Of a stretch of DNA of 64,000 bases, positions 54,619 to 62,796 are shown piece by piece. Numbering within the stretch: the first letter of the stretch is position 1; each line of letters begins with the position of its first letter. The notes under the pieces are model-generated. The model was given only the letters and a program-made list of their open reading frames with translations. It had not been told where the DNA came from and made no database searches. The stretch is from assembly GCA_030149325.1 (NCBI GenBank), contig JASBRS010000023.1, positions 41,572-105,571 on the forward strand, in the 5' to 3' direction. The stretch is from Deinococci bacterium (GTDB lineage: Bacteria > Deinococcota > Deinococci > Deinococcales > Trueperaceae). The position numbers were made by a program, and so were the translations under genes.

Positions 54619-55158
54619 ATGACGCGGAAGAAGATCGGCGTGAGGCTCAAGCTGGCTCATGAGACGTTCGGCAGCTTGGTCGACGAAATCCTCGCTCGCT
54701 CGGGGCTGTCCTCGTCCGACCCATCCTCAGGAGGCGTCGCGGAGGTCATCCTCGACTACCCGCTGACGTGGGCGTTCGAGCCCCTCGATGGCATGAACAG
54801 CATCGAGCGTGCCCGTACTCTCGTGGTGACGCAGTCGGAGCATCCCGCGTACCACGACTGCCTCGCGAGCTACCACGTCAGTGGCGTGGTGACGTCCACC
54901 AACGAGCCGGCGCTGCTGAGCGGCATCTACGCAGCAGCGGCATCGCAACGCACCTACCAGTGGAAGTCCGGCTTGACGTACATGGAGCTGCGGGTCACCC
55001 GCCTGCTGCTGCGAGGCTACGACACCGCGCACGCTGCCGCCCAACTGAGCATCTCCAACAAGACCGTGAACGCGCACGTCTCGAACGTCCTGGGCAAACT
55101 CGGCTACGAGAACCGTGCCCAGCTCGTCGCAGGGCTCCTCAGCCACCACCAGGCCTGA
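54619..55158 (+). CDS. LuxR/FixJ-type DNA-binding protein with pseudo-receiver
   Basis: 179 aa. The C-terminal LuxR helix-turn-helix is clear (about residues 115-175): LRVTRLLLRGYDTAHAAAQLS, SNKTVNAHVSNVLGKLGYENR. The first 110 residues have receiver-like spacing (VILDYP, LVVTQSEHPAYHDCLASYHV, SGVVTS) but lack the usual acidic pocket and conserved Lys, so it may not be phosphorylated. ATG 54619 follows GGAGGAGGT, better than the in-frame GTG at 54604. Orphan regulator at the left edge of the accessory island. Confidence 0.8.
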   Translation: MTRKKIGVRLKLAHETFGSLVDEILARSGLSSSDPSSGGVAEVILDYPLTWAFEPLDGMNSIERARTLVVTQSEHPAYHDCLASYHVSGVVTSTNEPALLSGIYAAAASQRTYQWKSGLTYMELRVTRLLLRGYDTAHAAAQLSISNKTVNAHVSNVLGKLGYENRAQLVAGLLSHHQA

Positions 55159-55177
55159 TCGACCCCCCATCCCCCGA

Positions 55178-55205
55178 GCGCCGCTCTCTCTCCCAAGAGC
55201 GGCGC
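55178..55205. terminator. terminator hairpin between the LuxR-type gene and the first TPR regulator
   Basis: GCGCCGCTC (55178-55186) pairs with GAGCGGCGC (55197-55205) around a 10-base loop, between convergent genes. No T-tract. Confidence 0.6.
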
Positions 55206-55237
55206 CGAATCATGCCGGCCGTCGCTGAGGACAGGCC

Positions 55238-57718
55238 CTACAGTTCGTCGAGGGCCTCGCGCCGCCAGCGTTGGCGGATGCGGCGGATGCGCGCATTCGC
55301 CAGCGGTCTCCGCGGATCGTTGGGTGGGAGGTGGCGGCGCGTCTCCTCCCACAGCTCGAGATCGTCGCCCTGCTGATTCGCGAGGTCGATCATCGCATCG
55401 GGATCACCGGAGGCCAGCACCGCCTGCCGAAGGCTCTCCTCGAGATGCTCCCGCAACTCCACGACCGCGGGGGCCTCGGATTCCGGCAACAGGGGCCCGC
55501 GGTAGAGCTCGAGGGCCGCTTGCACCTTGCCCTGACGAAGCAGGCCATGCACGGTCACGAAGTCCGCTTCGTAGGAGCCTGCGAGCCGATACGGTTGCGA
55601 CTCGATCTCCATGACCTTGCGGGTCCTCGAGATGATGGCCTTCATGGTGCTCGGGTTCGCTTGCTCGCCGTAGAGCGCCAACGCGAGCTGCTCCCCCCGA
55701 AGTCCATCGGAACTGGCCGCGAGAACCGCGATCACCTCCGCGAAGCGAAGGCTCAACGGCGTCTCCCCGTCGGCCGTGGCGATGGCCCGACGGCCCAACA
55801 GGCGGATCTTGACGTCCGGCTCATCGCCTCGGAACATCGCCTTGAGCTGCGCGACCTCTGGAGCGGCCCCTCCGAGCAACAACCAACCCGAATCGCCCAG
55901 TTCCTCGAGGTACTTCCGGTGGTTCTCCAGGACGGCGCGGGCGTCGTCGGGCCGTGAGGCACGGATCAAGAGAACTCCAAGTTGGATCGCAGCCTGTGCA
56001 GGGTATGCGCCAAATGGGTGAAGCGCGAGCTCATCGGCAGCTTCGCGCAGCACACTCTCCGCGCTTCCGTCGCCGGCGGCCGCGAGAGCACAACCAAGTG
56101 CGAGGTTGGCAACCCGAACGTGTACAGGGGCAAGCTCACGCGCGACGTTGACCGCCTCATGGGCGACCGCCAGCGCTTCTCTTCGCATTCCCAGAATTGT
56201 GTATACCCTCACCAAATCGTTCGCTGATGTCGGAAGCTGAGACCGGGCAGCGTTGTCAGCGACCAACTCGTAGTAGTGCTTGGCTTTGTGGACTTCACCC
56301 CTCACGTACGAGATGTCACCCAGTGTGGAGATGACTCCTTCCGTAGTTGGAGTCCCAACAAGCCCGGTCGGTATTTGGGCCGTCGATAGAACCTGCTCAG
56401 CTCCTGCGATCGCGCCTGTAAGGATCCGAGTGTAGGCAGCCATGTTGACCGCAGAGAGGCGCAAGAGTTCTTCTCGCAAGCCCGAGGAGTGGAACTGCTT
56501 GAGGGCCCAGCCGGCCCAATACTCGGCTCGTGAATACTGTCCAGCAGACATGTGCGCAAGTCCGATATCCCCAGCAATTGACACGACGAGTCTCGGATTG
56601 CCGGCGTGCTCTCCGTATCCGATGGCTTCAGTCAAGGCCTGGAGAGCCCCTTCCGTGTCGCCATTCGCCGCAAGCAAGAATCCTAGCGCTGACGCTGTTG
56701 TGGCGTTCTGACGCGCCTGATATGCTCTTCGGGCCTCGTACAGGGATTCGTCACGTACGTCGATAGTTGCGCGCAGCGCTCGGACGTCTGGAGCAATGTG
56801 ATTCTCTAGGTAGCGATCGACCATTGGAAGCAGCGGACGCCACTTGTTAACGGCTACGGCCGCACTGAACTTCCAATACAACACTCGCTCGTCCCGGAGA
56901 AGCCAACTGGGAAGGACGGTGAGAGTCCTCCACAGTCGGTCGAACTGCCCGGTGTCGAACAGGGCACTGCCGGCCTTGTCGATGAGCTCCGGAACACGCG
57001 TGGCCGCATGCAATGCTGCCATCTCCAGTGCCTCTACCCACTTGCCCAGGCTCACAAGAGCGTCTATGCCGACAGCAAGGTCGACCGCCGGGGAATTAGT
57101 CGGCCAAGTACCGGTTGTTGGTGTCCCTAGGTGTCTCGAAGATGAGTCCAGGCCCAGGATGACTTCCACCTGGGCGATGGCGCCGCTTGCCTCCAGGACA
57201 GCAGACCGAATGTCACTCTCTTCGCGTTCTTCGCCAAATAGGTCAAGTGCCTCGATCTCCGTAATTGCGAGATCCGTGGTGCCCAATTGCGAGAGCGACG
57301 CAATATCCGACAAGGATGCTGGACTGCCCGATGTCAATACAAGCCTGTTTGGCGGCTTGGCAAGTTCGGCGAGCGCCTCTGCCAGCCACACGCTTCTCTC
57401 TGCTTCGACAATGACTACGGTGATCGGCTCAATTGCAGGAAGGTACGCCCCCAAGACAGACAAACCGTACTCGGCTTCTGTCCCGGTGCCGAAGAGCGGG
57501 GCGCTCAACCCAATCCGCACCGCCTCTGAGAGCGCGTCGCCGAGGGCTACGGAATCGCCTGTGTCTACCGTAGAAAGGTCGATCAGGACCAACGGCTGAT
57601 CATTCTCGCGTAGGCTCGCTACTAGCCGTTTGACCCCCCAGCGATCGGTTCCCGCAATGAGTATCGGCGAGTCCGCTAGCAGGACGCGCTCGCGCAACCG
57701 GCTGGTCCATCTGTTCAC
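55238..57718 (-). CDS. large TPR/BTAD-type transcriptional regulator
   Basis: 826 aa. The N-terminal 220 residues look like a STAND/MalT-type ATPase that has lost its P-loop (ILIAGTDRWGVKRLVASL at the expected place). The middle (about residues 225-625) is helical TPR-like repeats. The C-terminus has a winged helix (PLSLRFAEVIAVLAASSDGL to about residue 725) and a BTAD-like tail, as in SARP/AfsR-type regulators but with the order reversed. GTG start preceded by GGAGGG. G+C drops visibly from about 55.95 kb onward, so the DNA-binding end looks native and the rest foreign. Ligand and targets unknown. Confidence 0.75.
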   Translation of the reverse strand: MNRWTSRLRERVLLADSPILIAGTDRWGVKRLVASLRENDQPLVLIDLSTVDTGDSVALGDALSEAVRIGLSAPLFGTGTEAEYGLSVLGAYLPAIEPITVVIVEAERSVWLAEALAELAKPPNRLVLTSGSPASLSDIASLSQLGTTDLAITEIEALDLFGEEREESDIRSAVLEASGAIAQVEVILGLDSSSRHLGTPTTGTWPTNSPAVDLAVGIDALVSLGKWVEALEMAALHAATRVPELIDKAGSALFDTGQFDRLWRTLTVLPSWLLRDERVLYWKFSAAVAVNKWRPLLPMVDRYLENHIAPDVRALRATIDVRDESLYEARRAYQARQNATTASALGFLLAANGDTEGALQALTEAIGYGEHAGNPRLVVSIAGDIGLAHMSAGQYSRAEYWAGWALKQFHSSGLREELLRLSAVNMAAYTRILTGAIAGAEQVLSTAQIPTGLVGTPTTEGVISTLGDISYVRGEVHKAKHYYELVADNAARSQLPTSANDLVRVYTILGMRREALAVAHEAVNVARELAPVHVRVANLALGCALAAAGDGSAESVLREAADELALHPFGAYPAQAAIQLGVLLIRASRPDDARAVLENHRKYLEELGDSGWLLLGGAAPEVAQLKAMFRGDEPDVKIRLLGRRAIATADGETPLSLRFAEVIAVLAASSDGLRGEQLALALYGEQANPSTMKAIISRTRKVMEIESQPYRLAGSYEADFVTVHGLLRQGKVQAALELYRGPLLPESEAPAVVELREHLEESLRQAVLASGDPDAMIDLANQQGDDLELWEETRRHLPPNDPRRPLANARIRRIRQRWRREALDEL

Positions 57719-57794
57719 TTCTGGTCCCTCCGGGCCAGTTCAAGGGCCCAGATTGCCGCAAGACACTCATGCGACAGAGTCTTGAGGACTCGAC

Positions 57795-57808
57795 TATTCT
57801 TAGTCTCG
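57795..57808 (+). promoter_or_regulatory. leaderless-type promoter of the THUMP methyltransferase gene
   Basis: TATTCT (57795-57800) ends 8 bases before the ATG at 57809. It supports this start rather than the in-frame upstream ATG at 57782. Confidence 0.45.
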
Positions 57809-58993
57809 ATGCCACTGTCCCCGAGGGCGGTTGCCCGCAGAGCCAAGAAGTACTTGCGAGAACACGCGCTCGACATCTTTCTTGTGGTCCAGCCCGGGCT
57901 AGAGAATGTGGCACGCGATGAGATCATTCAGCACTTCCCGAACGCAGTTCAAGAACCTGGCGGTATCGCACTCCATGGAGACTTGTCCGCCGTCTACGAG
58001 TTGAATCTGTGCAGCCGATTCGGCACAAGAGTCCTAATCCGGCTAGCAACGTTCTTGGCCCAAACCTATCCCATGCTCTACCATCACACGAGACGCGTTC
58101 CTTGGGAAATCCTTCTAGGCAATAGCCAAGACGTGGACATTCGGGTCTCCTTCAGCAAGTCGAGATTGAGGAACAAGGCCCACATCAGCAGCGTAGTCTT
58201 GGACGCGATAAGCGCAAGGGCAAGCGACGTTGGCCTGAGTAGGGGCGATCCAACTGAAGCTGGGCCCACTCGAATTCAAGCTCGGCTAGTACGAGACAGG
58301 TGCACGCTAAGTCTTGATGCGACAGGCGCCCACCTTCACAAGCGGGGCTACCGGTTGGCCACCGGTAGAGCCCCAATCCGTGAGACCATCGCCGCAGGAA
58401 TACTAGCAATGGCCCGCTCGTCGGACTATGACGTGCTGGTCGATCCGTTTTGTGGGTCAGGGACAATCTGCATAGAGGCTGACCTCTTGGCGCGCAACGT
58501 GCCACCGGGATGCCTTCGTACGTTCAGTATCGAGTCGTCTCCGTTGTTTGCACCTGGCATCAGTGCGCACGCCAGAAGGGCTGCAGCCGCCAAGCTGGCA
58601 CACTCGCACAGACAGCGAATCCTCGGATTCGACATTGACGAGTCTGTCGTTGCGATTGCACGAGAGAATGCCGGGCGAGCCAGGACAACCATGGTGGAGT
58701 TCCATGCTAGTGACGCAATGTCGATAGACTACTCGATGCTGAAGTCCCCACGCGATCGCGGTCTGATAGTCTCGAACCTTCCGTACGGAGAGCGCCTTTC
58801 AACCAAGTCGGGCGCCGAGGAGATCTTCCGAAGGTTTCAACACCGACTAGGTGAGACGGGTTCGGGATGGGACTTCGCTGTCGTGACTACGAGCCCGGAC
58901 GCTCTGGAGGACACCAGGCTCGCAGTCCGTGACCAGATTCGCCTCGTCAACGGCGGTCTTCCTGTCACAGTGATCTTCGGACACGTTGAGTGA
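57809..58993 (+). CDS. THUMP-domain class I RNA methyltransferase (RlmL/TrmN-like)
   Basis: 394 aa. N-terminal ferredoxin-like/THUMP region (LDIFLVVQPGLENVARDEII, then ARLVRDRCTLSLDATGAHLHKRGYR) followed by a Rossmann methyltransferase: motif I LVDPFCGSGTICIEADLLA (V211-), and motif IV SNLPYGERL (N323-) where the family normally has NPPYG. The related enzymes make m2G in 23S rRNA (RlmL) or tRNA (Trm14/TrmN). The Pro-to-Leu change in NPPY is unusual but tolerated in some N2-guanine enzymes. Lower G+C than the flanking chromosome; part of the island. Confidence 0.85.
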   Translation: MPLSPRAVARRAKKYLREHALDIFLVVQPGLENVARDEIIQHFPNAVQEPGGIALHGDLSAVYELNLCSRFGTRVLIRLATFLAQTYPMLYHHTRRVPWEILLGNSQDVDIRVSFSKSRLRNKAHISSVVLDAISARASDVGLSRGDPTEAGPTRIQARLVRDRCTLSLDATGAHLHKRGYRLATGRAPIRETIAAGILAMARSSDYDVLVDPFCGSGTICIEADLLARNVPPGCLRTFSIESSPLFAPGISAHARRAAAAKLAHSHRQRILGFDIDESVVAIARENAGRARTTMVEFHASDAMSIDYSMLKSPRDRGLIVSNLPYGERLSTKSGAEEIFRRFQHRLGETGSGWDFAVVTTSPDALEDTRLAVRDQIRLVNGGLPVTVIFGHVE

Positions 58994-59023
58994 GACAGGC
59001 GGTGTTCCCGCCCGTGGTAGATC

Positions 59024-60124
59024 TCAGACCCCCTTCAAAACGAGTCTGTCGGAACTCGTCCGCTTGCCATCTGCAGGTTCTACGAGGCCTGCAGCGCAGT
59101 GGATCAAACCCCGATGGAACAGCGCGACGAATACTTCGACAAGTTCTGGGTCAAACTGAGTCCCCGCACCATTCCTGACGTACTGAAGCGCCTGGGCCGC
59201 CGGCATTGGACTGCGATACGGCCGAACACTCGTTAGTGCCTCGAAGACATCCACGATGGCGATAATCCGTGCAAGTCGCGGAATCTCGTGACCACGATAT
59301 CCAAGAGGATATCCGAGACCGTCCCATCGTTCATGGTGGGCACGAACAACGTCCGCGATCGGCCGGAAGTCCGCGGAGACAGACGACAAGAGGTCGGCCC
59401 CATAGGCTGGATGCCGCCTGATCTCAGCAAACTCCTCCTCACTCAACCTGCCGCTCTTGAGCAATATGTACTCAGGGACAGCAATCTTCCCCAAATCGTG
59501 CAGCCTCGCCGCCCAATAGAGGATGCTTTGTTCCCGCCCGCTAATCTCAAGTTCTCGCCCCAATATGAGCGAGTTGTATGCGACTCGCTCGCAATGACCC
59601 TGCGTGTGGTGGTCACGTACCTCAACCGTATTTGCCAGGCTCGCCAGCAGACTCTCGTATCCGTCGAAGTCGACGGATGCATTGGAATCCGATTTGGACC
59701 GGGTGATCACACCATCCGGCCTATCGCGGAAGACCGTGGCCATCAGACCCGCGAATGAGACGTAGATCGCGGCTTGCACCACCCACGGGAATCCACCCAA
59801 TGCCGGCAGATCCGCCCCCCACACATAGGCACCGAGGGGCGACACGATGGCTGCTGTAGCGGTACCCATGATGTATGCACCGGAGTTGCCCCACAGCAGA
59901 GCAGCTACAAGGATGGGAAACAACAAAGTCTCGAGAAGGGCGAGACCACCTTCCCGAGCGCCCAGGATTTCTCCTGCTGCAACCGCTAGGAAGAGCGCAA
60001 TGATTGGTAGGGAGATTGACACCCATTGGGGCGCCCAGCGTCCCCGAACATTGTCGGAGTGCCGCTTCGGGCGGCCAGTGCTGTTACCTGGTCTGGCTCT
60101 ACGAACTCTCGAGAACAAGCTCAT
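59024..60124 (-). CDS. membrane-bound HD-GYP domain protein
   Basis: 366 aa. N-terminal membrane part with about four helices (residues about 35-130), then an HD-GYP domain (about 155-345). Catalytic residues are present: HD at H209/D210 (HDLGK), and HHERWDGLGYP (H263-P273) with an intact GYP motif, so c-di-GMP hydrolysis is likely. The sensed signal could be membrane-related. ATG preceded by GAGG. Its start overlaps the stop of an in-frame open stretch that follows the micro-peptide gene, so it is probably the distal gene of that unit. Confidence 0.9.
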   Translation of the reverse strand: MSLFSRVRRARPGNSTGRPKRHSDNVRGRWAPQWVSISLPIIALFLAVAAGEILGAREGGLALLETLLFPILVAALLWGNSGAYIMGTATAAIVSPLGAYVWGADLPALGGFPWVVQAAIYVSFAGLMATVFRDRPDGVITRSKSDSNASVDFDGYESLLASLANTVEVRDHHTQGHCERVAYNSLILGRELEISGREQSILYWAARLHDLGKIAVPEYILLKSGRLSEEEFAEIRRHPAYGADLLSSVSADFRPIADVVRAHHERWDGLGYPLGYRGHEIPRLARIIAIVDVFEALTSVRPYRSPMPAAQALQYVRNGAGTQFDPELVEVFVALFHRGLIHCAAGLVEPADGKRTSSDRLVLKGV

Positions 60125-60348
60125 GACCTCGACCCCGAAGTTGGCTCCCAGTCCAGGATCGAGCGAGGCAATTCATTGAGTAAAGGCGCAACAGAGCCCA
60201 CGAGCCACGCCTCCCTTCCGGCGTACACGCAGGCTACTGGGCCGCCACTTATGCTACGCATAAATGACGGCCCAGACGCTATTACTCCGTTGTCTGCTTC
60301 CAGCGCCCATATGGGCGCGATTGCCCAAACTCTACTTCTCGGTCGTGC
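60121..60348 (-). other. open stretch in frame after the micro-peptide stop, ending at the HD-GYP start
   Basis: After the TAG at 60351-60349 the same frame stays open for 75 codons and ends in TGA overlapping the HD-GYP ATG (ATGA). The conceptual product is protein-like (VWAIAPIWALEADNGVIASG, then VACVYAGREAWLVGSVAPLL) but has no good start codon near its beginning; the first ATG is 29 codons in and has no ribosome site. It may be a broken 3' half of the micro-peptide gene, a readthrough product or non-coding leader. Two hairpin-forming palindromes lie inside it: GCGCCCATATGGGCGC (60303-60318) and a longer one (about 60235-60275). Confidence 0.4.
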
Positions 60349-60450
60349 CTAACGCTGCGAGTACGTCGCTCCAGCCGAAACGATGAACGGCAGGCTAGCA
60401 ACCAGCGCAAAGACGATCGCAGCAAAGATCCGCTTCCCAGTGTTCTTCAT
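60349..60450 (-). CDS. 33-residue exported micro-peptide
   Basis: MKNTGKRIFAAIVFALVA starts a 33-aa product: basic N-terminus (K2, K6, R7), hydrophobic core of about 16 residues and a VSA-GA type cleavage site after residue 26, which would release a peptide of about 7 residues (GATYSQR). ATG preceded by GGGAGAG at good distance. It lies 240 nt downstream of a consensus promoter. It could be a signalling peptide, a small membrane protein, or the intact front of a gene broken by the TAG that follows. In-frame ATG at 60495 is possible but has no ribosome site. Confidence 0.55.
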   Translation of the reverse strand: MKNTGKRIFAAIVFALVASLPFIVSAGATYSQR

Positions 60451-60615
60451 GACTCTCCCATCCTCCCGAAGCCCCGCAAACGGGTATAGATCCATGGCCA
60501 GCGGTCTCCCAAACCGTCAGCCTTGCTCCCTGGGTATAAGAACCCCGAAAGCACATCCTAGGGCCGCACGCGACCCAACCAGTATTGGAGCTGAAAAGGG
60601 GCTGTGGACCAGACC

Positions 60616-60645
60616 CTCCCTTAGTTGCCAGCTCCCACTCTTCCG
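60616..60645 (-). promoter_or_regulatory. leader motif, copy A (CGGAAGAGTGGGAG...GGGAG)
   Basis: On the minus strand, CGGAAGAGTGGGAGCTGGC followed by GGGAG. It is about 48 nt into the leader that starts from the 60700 promoter and 166 nt upstream of the micro-peptide ATG. Just before it, CCGGGCTAGCCCCGG can fold. Same motif as in the leader of the GGDEF-EAL gene. The rest of the leader, 60451-60693, contains no gene. Confidence 0.45.
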
Positions 60646-60699
60646 AAACCGGGGCTAGCCCGGAACCAATCGGGCCTCCCAACCTGATTGATTGGCGCC

Positions 60700-60728
60700 A
60701 GTCTACACGCGGTTGCACGTACCGTCAA
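60700..60728 (-). promoter_or_regulatory. promoter of the micro-peptide/HD-GYP unit
   Basis: On the minus strand TTGACG (60728-60723) and TAGACT (60705-60700) with exactly 17 bp between. It predicts a start near 60693 and a leader of about 240 nt. Upstream, two related 7-mers at 60742-60748 and 60753-60759 (5 of 7 identical) have an 11-bp period, as BTAD regulators prefer. The stretch 60729-60908 between this promoter and the divergent regulator holds no gene. Confidence 0.7.
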
Positions 60729-60908
60729 GAGAAATCGCTAGTATCACCAAAGGATTACCGAACGTATATCTGACGTCCCAGAGGCACATGATTGGTATTC
60801 TGTGTGGCCTTCTTCAATCTCAGTTTGTGGCTGCATGTATTACGATGCGGGCCAGGATTGCATCCGCATCGGCTGTTGAGCCTTTGCGCCTAGGACTAGC
60901 GGTTGAGC

Positions 60909-62573
60909 ATGGTTGACGACGTTAGAACACTTGTCCAACACCACTTCCCTGGAGTCGATCTCACCAGTGACGTACAGGGCTGGGCATTCCTAGAGGAGTT
61001 CGAAAGAGGCGTTGAAGCCTACGGCGCCATTACTCAGCCGACGGCCCAGGACGACCGATGGCTCGGCGTCTGTCTGTTTCAACTCGTGCGCGATCTCGAA
61101 GCCCTCGAGGCACTGTATCGAGCTCTCAACCGAGGCGATCTGGCTGCGAGAGTGAACATCGCTCACGTGCTCAGGTTCGTTGAACGGGGTGACGACGCCG
61201 CCGAAGAGCTTCAGCGGGTAGATCCTGACAGCCTTGCTCCCTACGATCGCGTGCTCTACTTCCGGGTCCTGAGTATCCACGAAGAGAACAACGGCAACCT
61301 GAGAGAGGCCCTTCGCGCCGCAGAGGAAGCCTGGCGTCGGATACAAGGGATTCCTGAGTTCGGAATCCTGGCTCCCTCCATCTTGGCCCAGCTAGCGACG
61401 CTACACGGCCGGATTGGCAGGTCTCAACGGGCGCTCTGGTTCCTTGAACGCGGGTTGCAGCTGACGACCGGCACGGAGCTCCTGAAACTGCATGCCCGGC
61501 GCGCATACGTATTGATTAGCTTGGGTCGATTCCAAGAGGCGCAGTCGGAACTTGAGTCCTTGGACCTATCCCGCGCGCCCGAACCATTCCAACCGGAGCG
61601 CCACTGGCTATTGGGCGAAGTCGCCAGGTCCACTGGGAATCTGGATACGGCAAAGCACGAGTTTGAGCAGGCAATTGCCCTCTCAGTCAAGCTTCAAATG
61701 GGCTATGAGGAGTTGCTGTGCCGGCTTCCATTGATCGCAATCCTTGGCATTCGTGGTGATTTCGCTGCTGCATCTGAGCACGCAGCGCGCGCGCAGTCAC
61801 TCATTTCAGACAAGTCCGACCGCCTAGAGTTCCGGTTCCGCGAGGTACTTCTGCTTCATTGGCAAGGGGCCTACACCAGCGAGCATGCCTCCGCTGAGTT
61901 GGATGCGCTCATTGAAGAATTCGGCGCGATGGGGCTACTTCGCGAGCAGGGAGTAGTACGACTCCACAAGGCCGAGATGCTAAGAGGCTCCGGTAGATCT
62001 GTGAAGCATGAGCTGGACAAACTTCAGGCGTTGAGCGTCACGCTTCAGAACCCAGCATTCCTTGCCCCGGAGTGGGCGCTACTCCCCGAACTGCACGAAG
62101 TTGCACGGACGTCTCACCCAAGAATCGCCGGACAGACCCCAAAGGTATTACGTGTTTCCACGCTCGACCAAGAGCAACTCGAACTCAACTCGCGAGCTGT
62201 GGCAATTCCCTTGCGAAGGGGGGTCGAAGTCCTCGCCTACTTCCTGGAGAACAAGGCCGTCACGCTCAAGCAGCTCCTGGCCGATGTCTTTCCAGACGAC
62301 AAGCCGCGGAGCGCCAAGTCGTACTTCCACCAGTTCAGGCATCAGCTTAGGGAGAACGTCGACGGACTGGAGATCGAGTACGACGGTGAGTCGAAGATGT
62401 ACCGCCTCAAGAGCGAGATCGACATCGTCTGGGACGTCTCGGAGCTGCGGGCCGGGCGCATCATGGGCAAGACCGGCCTGTTCCTGCCGAGTTCGGGCAA
62501 CGACTGGGCGTTGACGCTGGATCGAGCCTTGGATCCGTACCGGGAGGCAGCCGGCGTTCTCCAAGCGGTGTGA
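60909..62573 (+). CDS. TPR/winged-helix regulator (BTAD/SARP-related)
   Basis: 554 aa. Residues about 20-400 are TPR-like helical repeats (EALEALYRALNRGDLAARVN, GRIGRSQRALWFLERGLQL, RSTGNLDTAKHEFEQAIAL). A C-terminal winged helix follows (IPLRRGVEVLAYFLENKAVT to about residue 495), of the OmpR/SARP type. The order is the reverse of classical SARPs and resembles the larger regulator at 55.2 kb without its ATPase-like part. ATG at 60909; the ribosome site is weak. Divergent from the micro-peptide/HD-GYP unit, hence a candidate regulator of it. G+C rises back to the chromosomal level in its last 350 bases. Confidence 0.78.
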   Translation: MVDDVRTLVQHHFPGVDLTSDVQGWAFLEEFERGVEAYGAITQPTAQDDRWLGVCLFQLVRDLEALEALYRALNRGDLAARVNIAHVLRFVERGDDAAEELQRVDPDSLAPYDRVLYFRVLSIHEENNGNLREALRAAEEAWRRIQGIPEFGILAPSILAQLATLHGRIGRSQRALWFLERGLQLTTGTELLKLHARRAYVLISLGRFQEAQSELESLDLSRAPEPFQPERHWLLGEVARSTGNLDTAKHEFEQAIALSVKLQMGYEELLCRLPLIAILGIRGDFAAASEHAARAQSLISDKSDRLEFRFREVLLLHWQGAYTSEHASAELDALIEEFGAMGLLREQGVVRLHKAEMLRGSGRSVKHELDKLQALSVTLQNPAFLAPEWALLPELHEVARTSHPRIAGQTPKVLRVSTLDQEQLELNSRAVAIPLRRGVEVLAYFLENKAVTLKQLLADVFPDDKPRSAKSYFHQFRHQLRENVDGLEIEYDGESKMYRLKSEIDIVWDVSELRAGRIMGKTGLFLPSSGNDWALTLDRALDPYREAAGVLQAV

Positions 62574-62607
62574 CGCCTCGGCGGAGAACCGCGTCTCGGT
62601 GATGTGG

Positions 62608-62688
62608 TATCGTTCAACCAGCGGAAGAGATGGTGGTAAGGGAGATCCCCGGAGCGTCGGTTGGGAGCCGCAAGCTCCGGGTTTTCTT
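62608..62688 (+). ncRNA. possible short RNA (leader motif copy D) with intrinsic terminator
   Basis: An extended -10, TG-G-TATCGT (62608-62613), is followed by CGGAAGAGATGGTGGTAAGGGAG (62622-62644), then CCCGGAGC (62648-62655) paired with GCTCCGGG (62674-62681) and a TTTTCTT run, a textbook intrinsic terminator. The predicted RNA is about 65 nt. The hairpin could instead just end the regulator mRNA. The 12 bases at 62622-62633 are exactly complementary to 62836-62847 downstream. Confidence 0.45.
62648..62687 (+). terminator. intrinsic terminator after the TPR regulator
   Basis: 8-bp G+C-rich stem (62648-62655 with 62674-62681), 18-base loop, then TTTTCTT. The only hairpin with a clear T-tract in the window. 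Confidence 0.8.
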
Positions 62689-62762
62689 GTGCACGGGAGA
62701 TACCGCAGCACCCTGTGCCGCGCTCACCATCGTAGTGGCGGAGCGGCGGCCCCCGTCAGACG

Positions 62763-62796
62763 CTGTAAGAATCCTGTAAGACACCCTTGCTATGCT
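62763..62796 (+). promoter_or_regulatory. SARP/BTAD-like operator and -10
   Basis: Two perfect CTGTAAG(A) repeats (62763-62769 and 62774-62780) have an 11-bp period, and the second ends 9-10 bp before TATGCT (62791-62796). Direct heptamers at 11-bp intervals about 8 bp upstream of -10 are the known operator design of SARP (BTAD) activators. No good -35 is present, as expected for an activated promoter. The nearest regulator gene is the one ending at 62573. Confidence 0.5.

Noticed and set aside
57715..57927. 70-codon minus-strand frame whose stop overlaps the GTG of the large TPR regulator
   Set aside because: Most of it is antisense to the methyltransferase gene; no start or ribosome site supports it.
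60026..60352. 108-codon plus-strand frame opposite the HD-GYP leader
   Set aside because: It has no ribosome site, overlaps the HD-GYP coding start antisense and has a composition typical of a shadow frame.
60451..60693. c-di-GMP-I (GEMM) riboswitch in the leader of the micropeptide/HD-GYP unit
   Set aside because: A loose resemblance (CGGAAGAGTGGGAG) exists, but the conserved GACGCAAAGCC segment and receptor loop are missing.
62630..62779. 49-codon open frame starting ATGGTGGTAAGG after a GGAAGAG
   Set aside because: It runs straight through a strong intrinsic terminator and the SARP-like repeats, so coding is unlikely.
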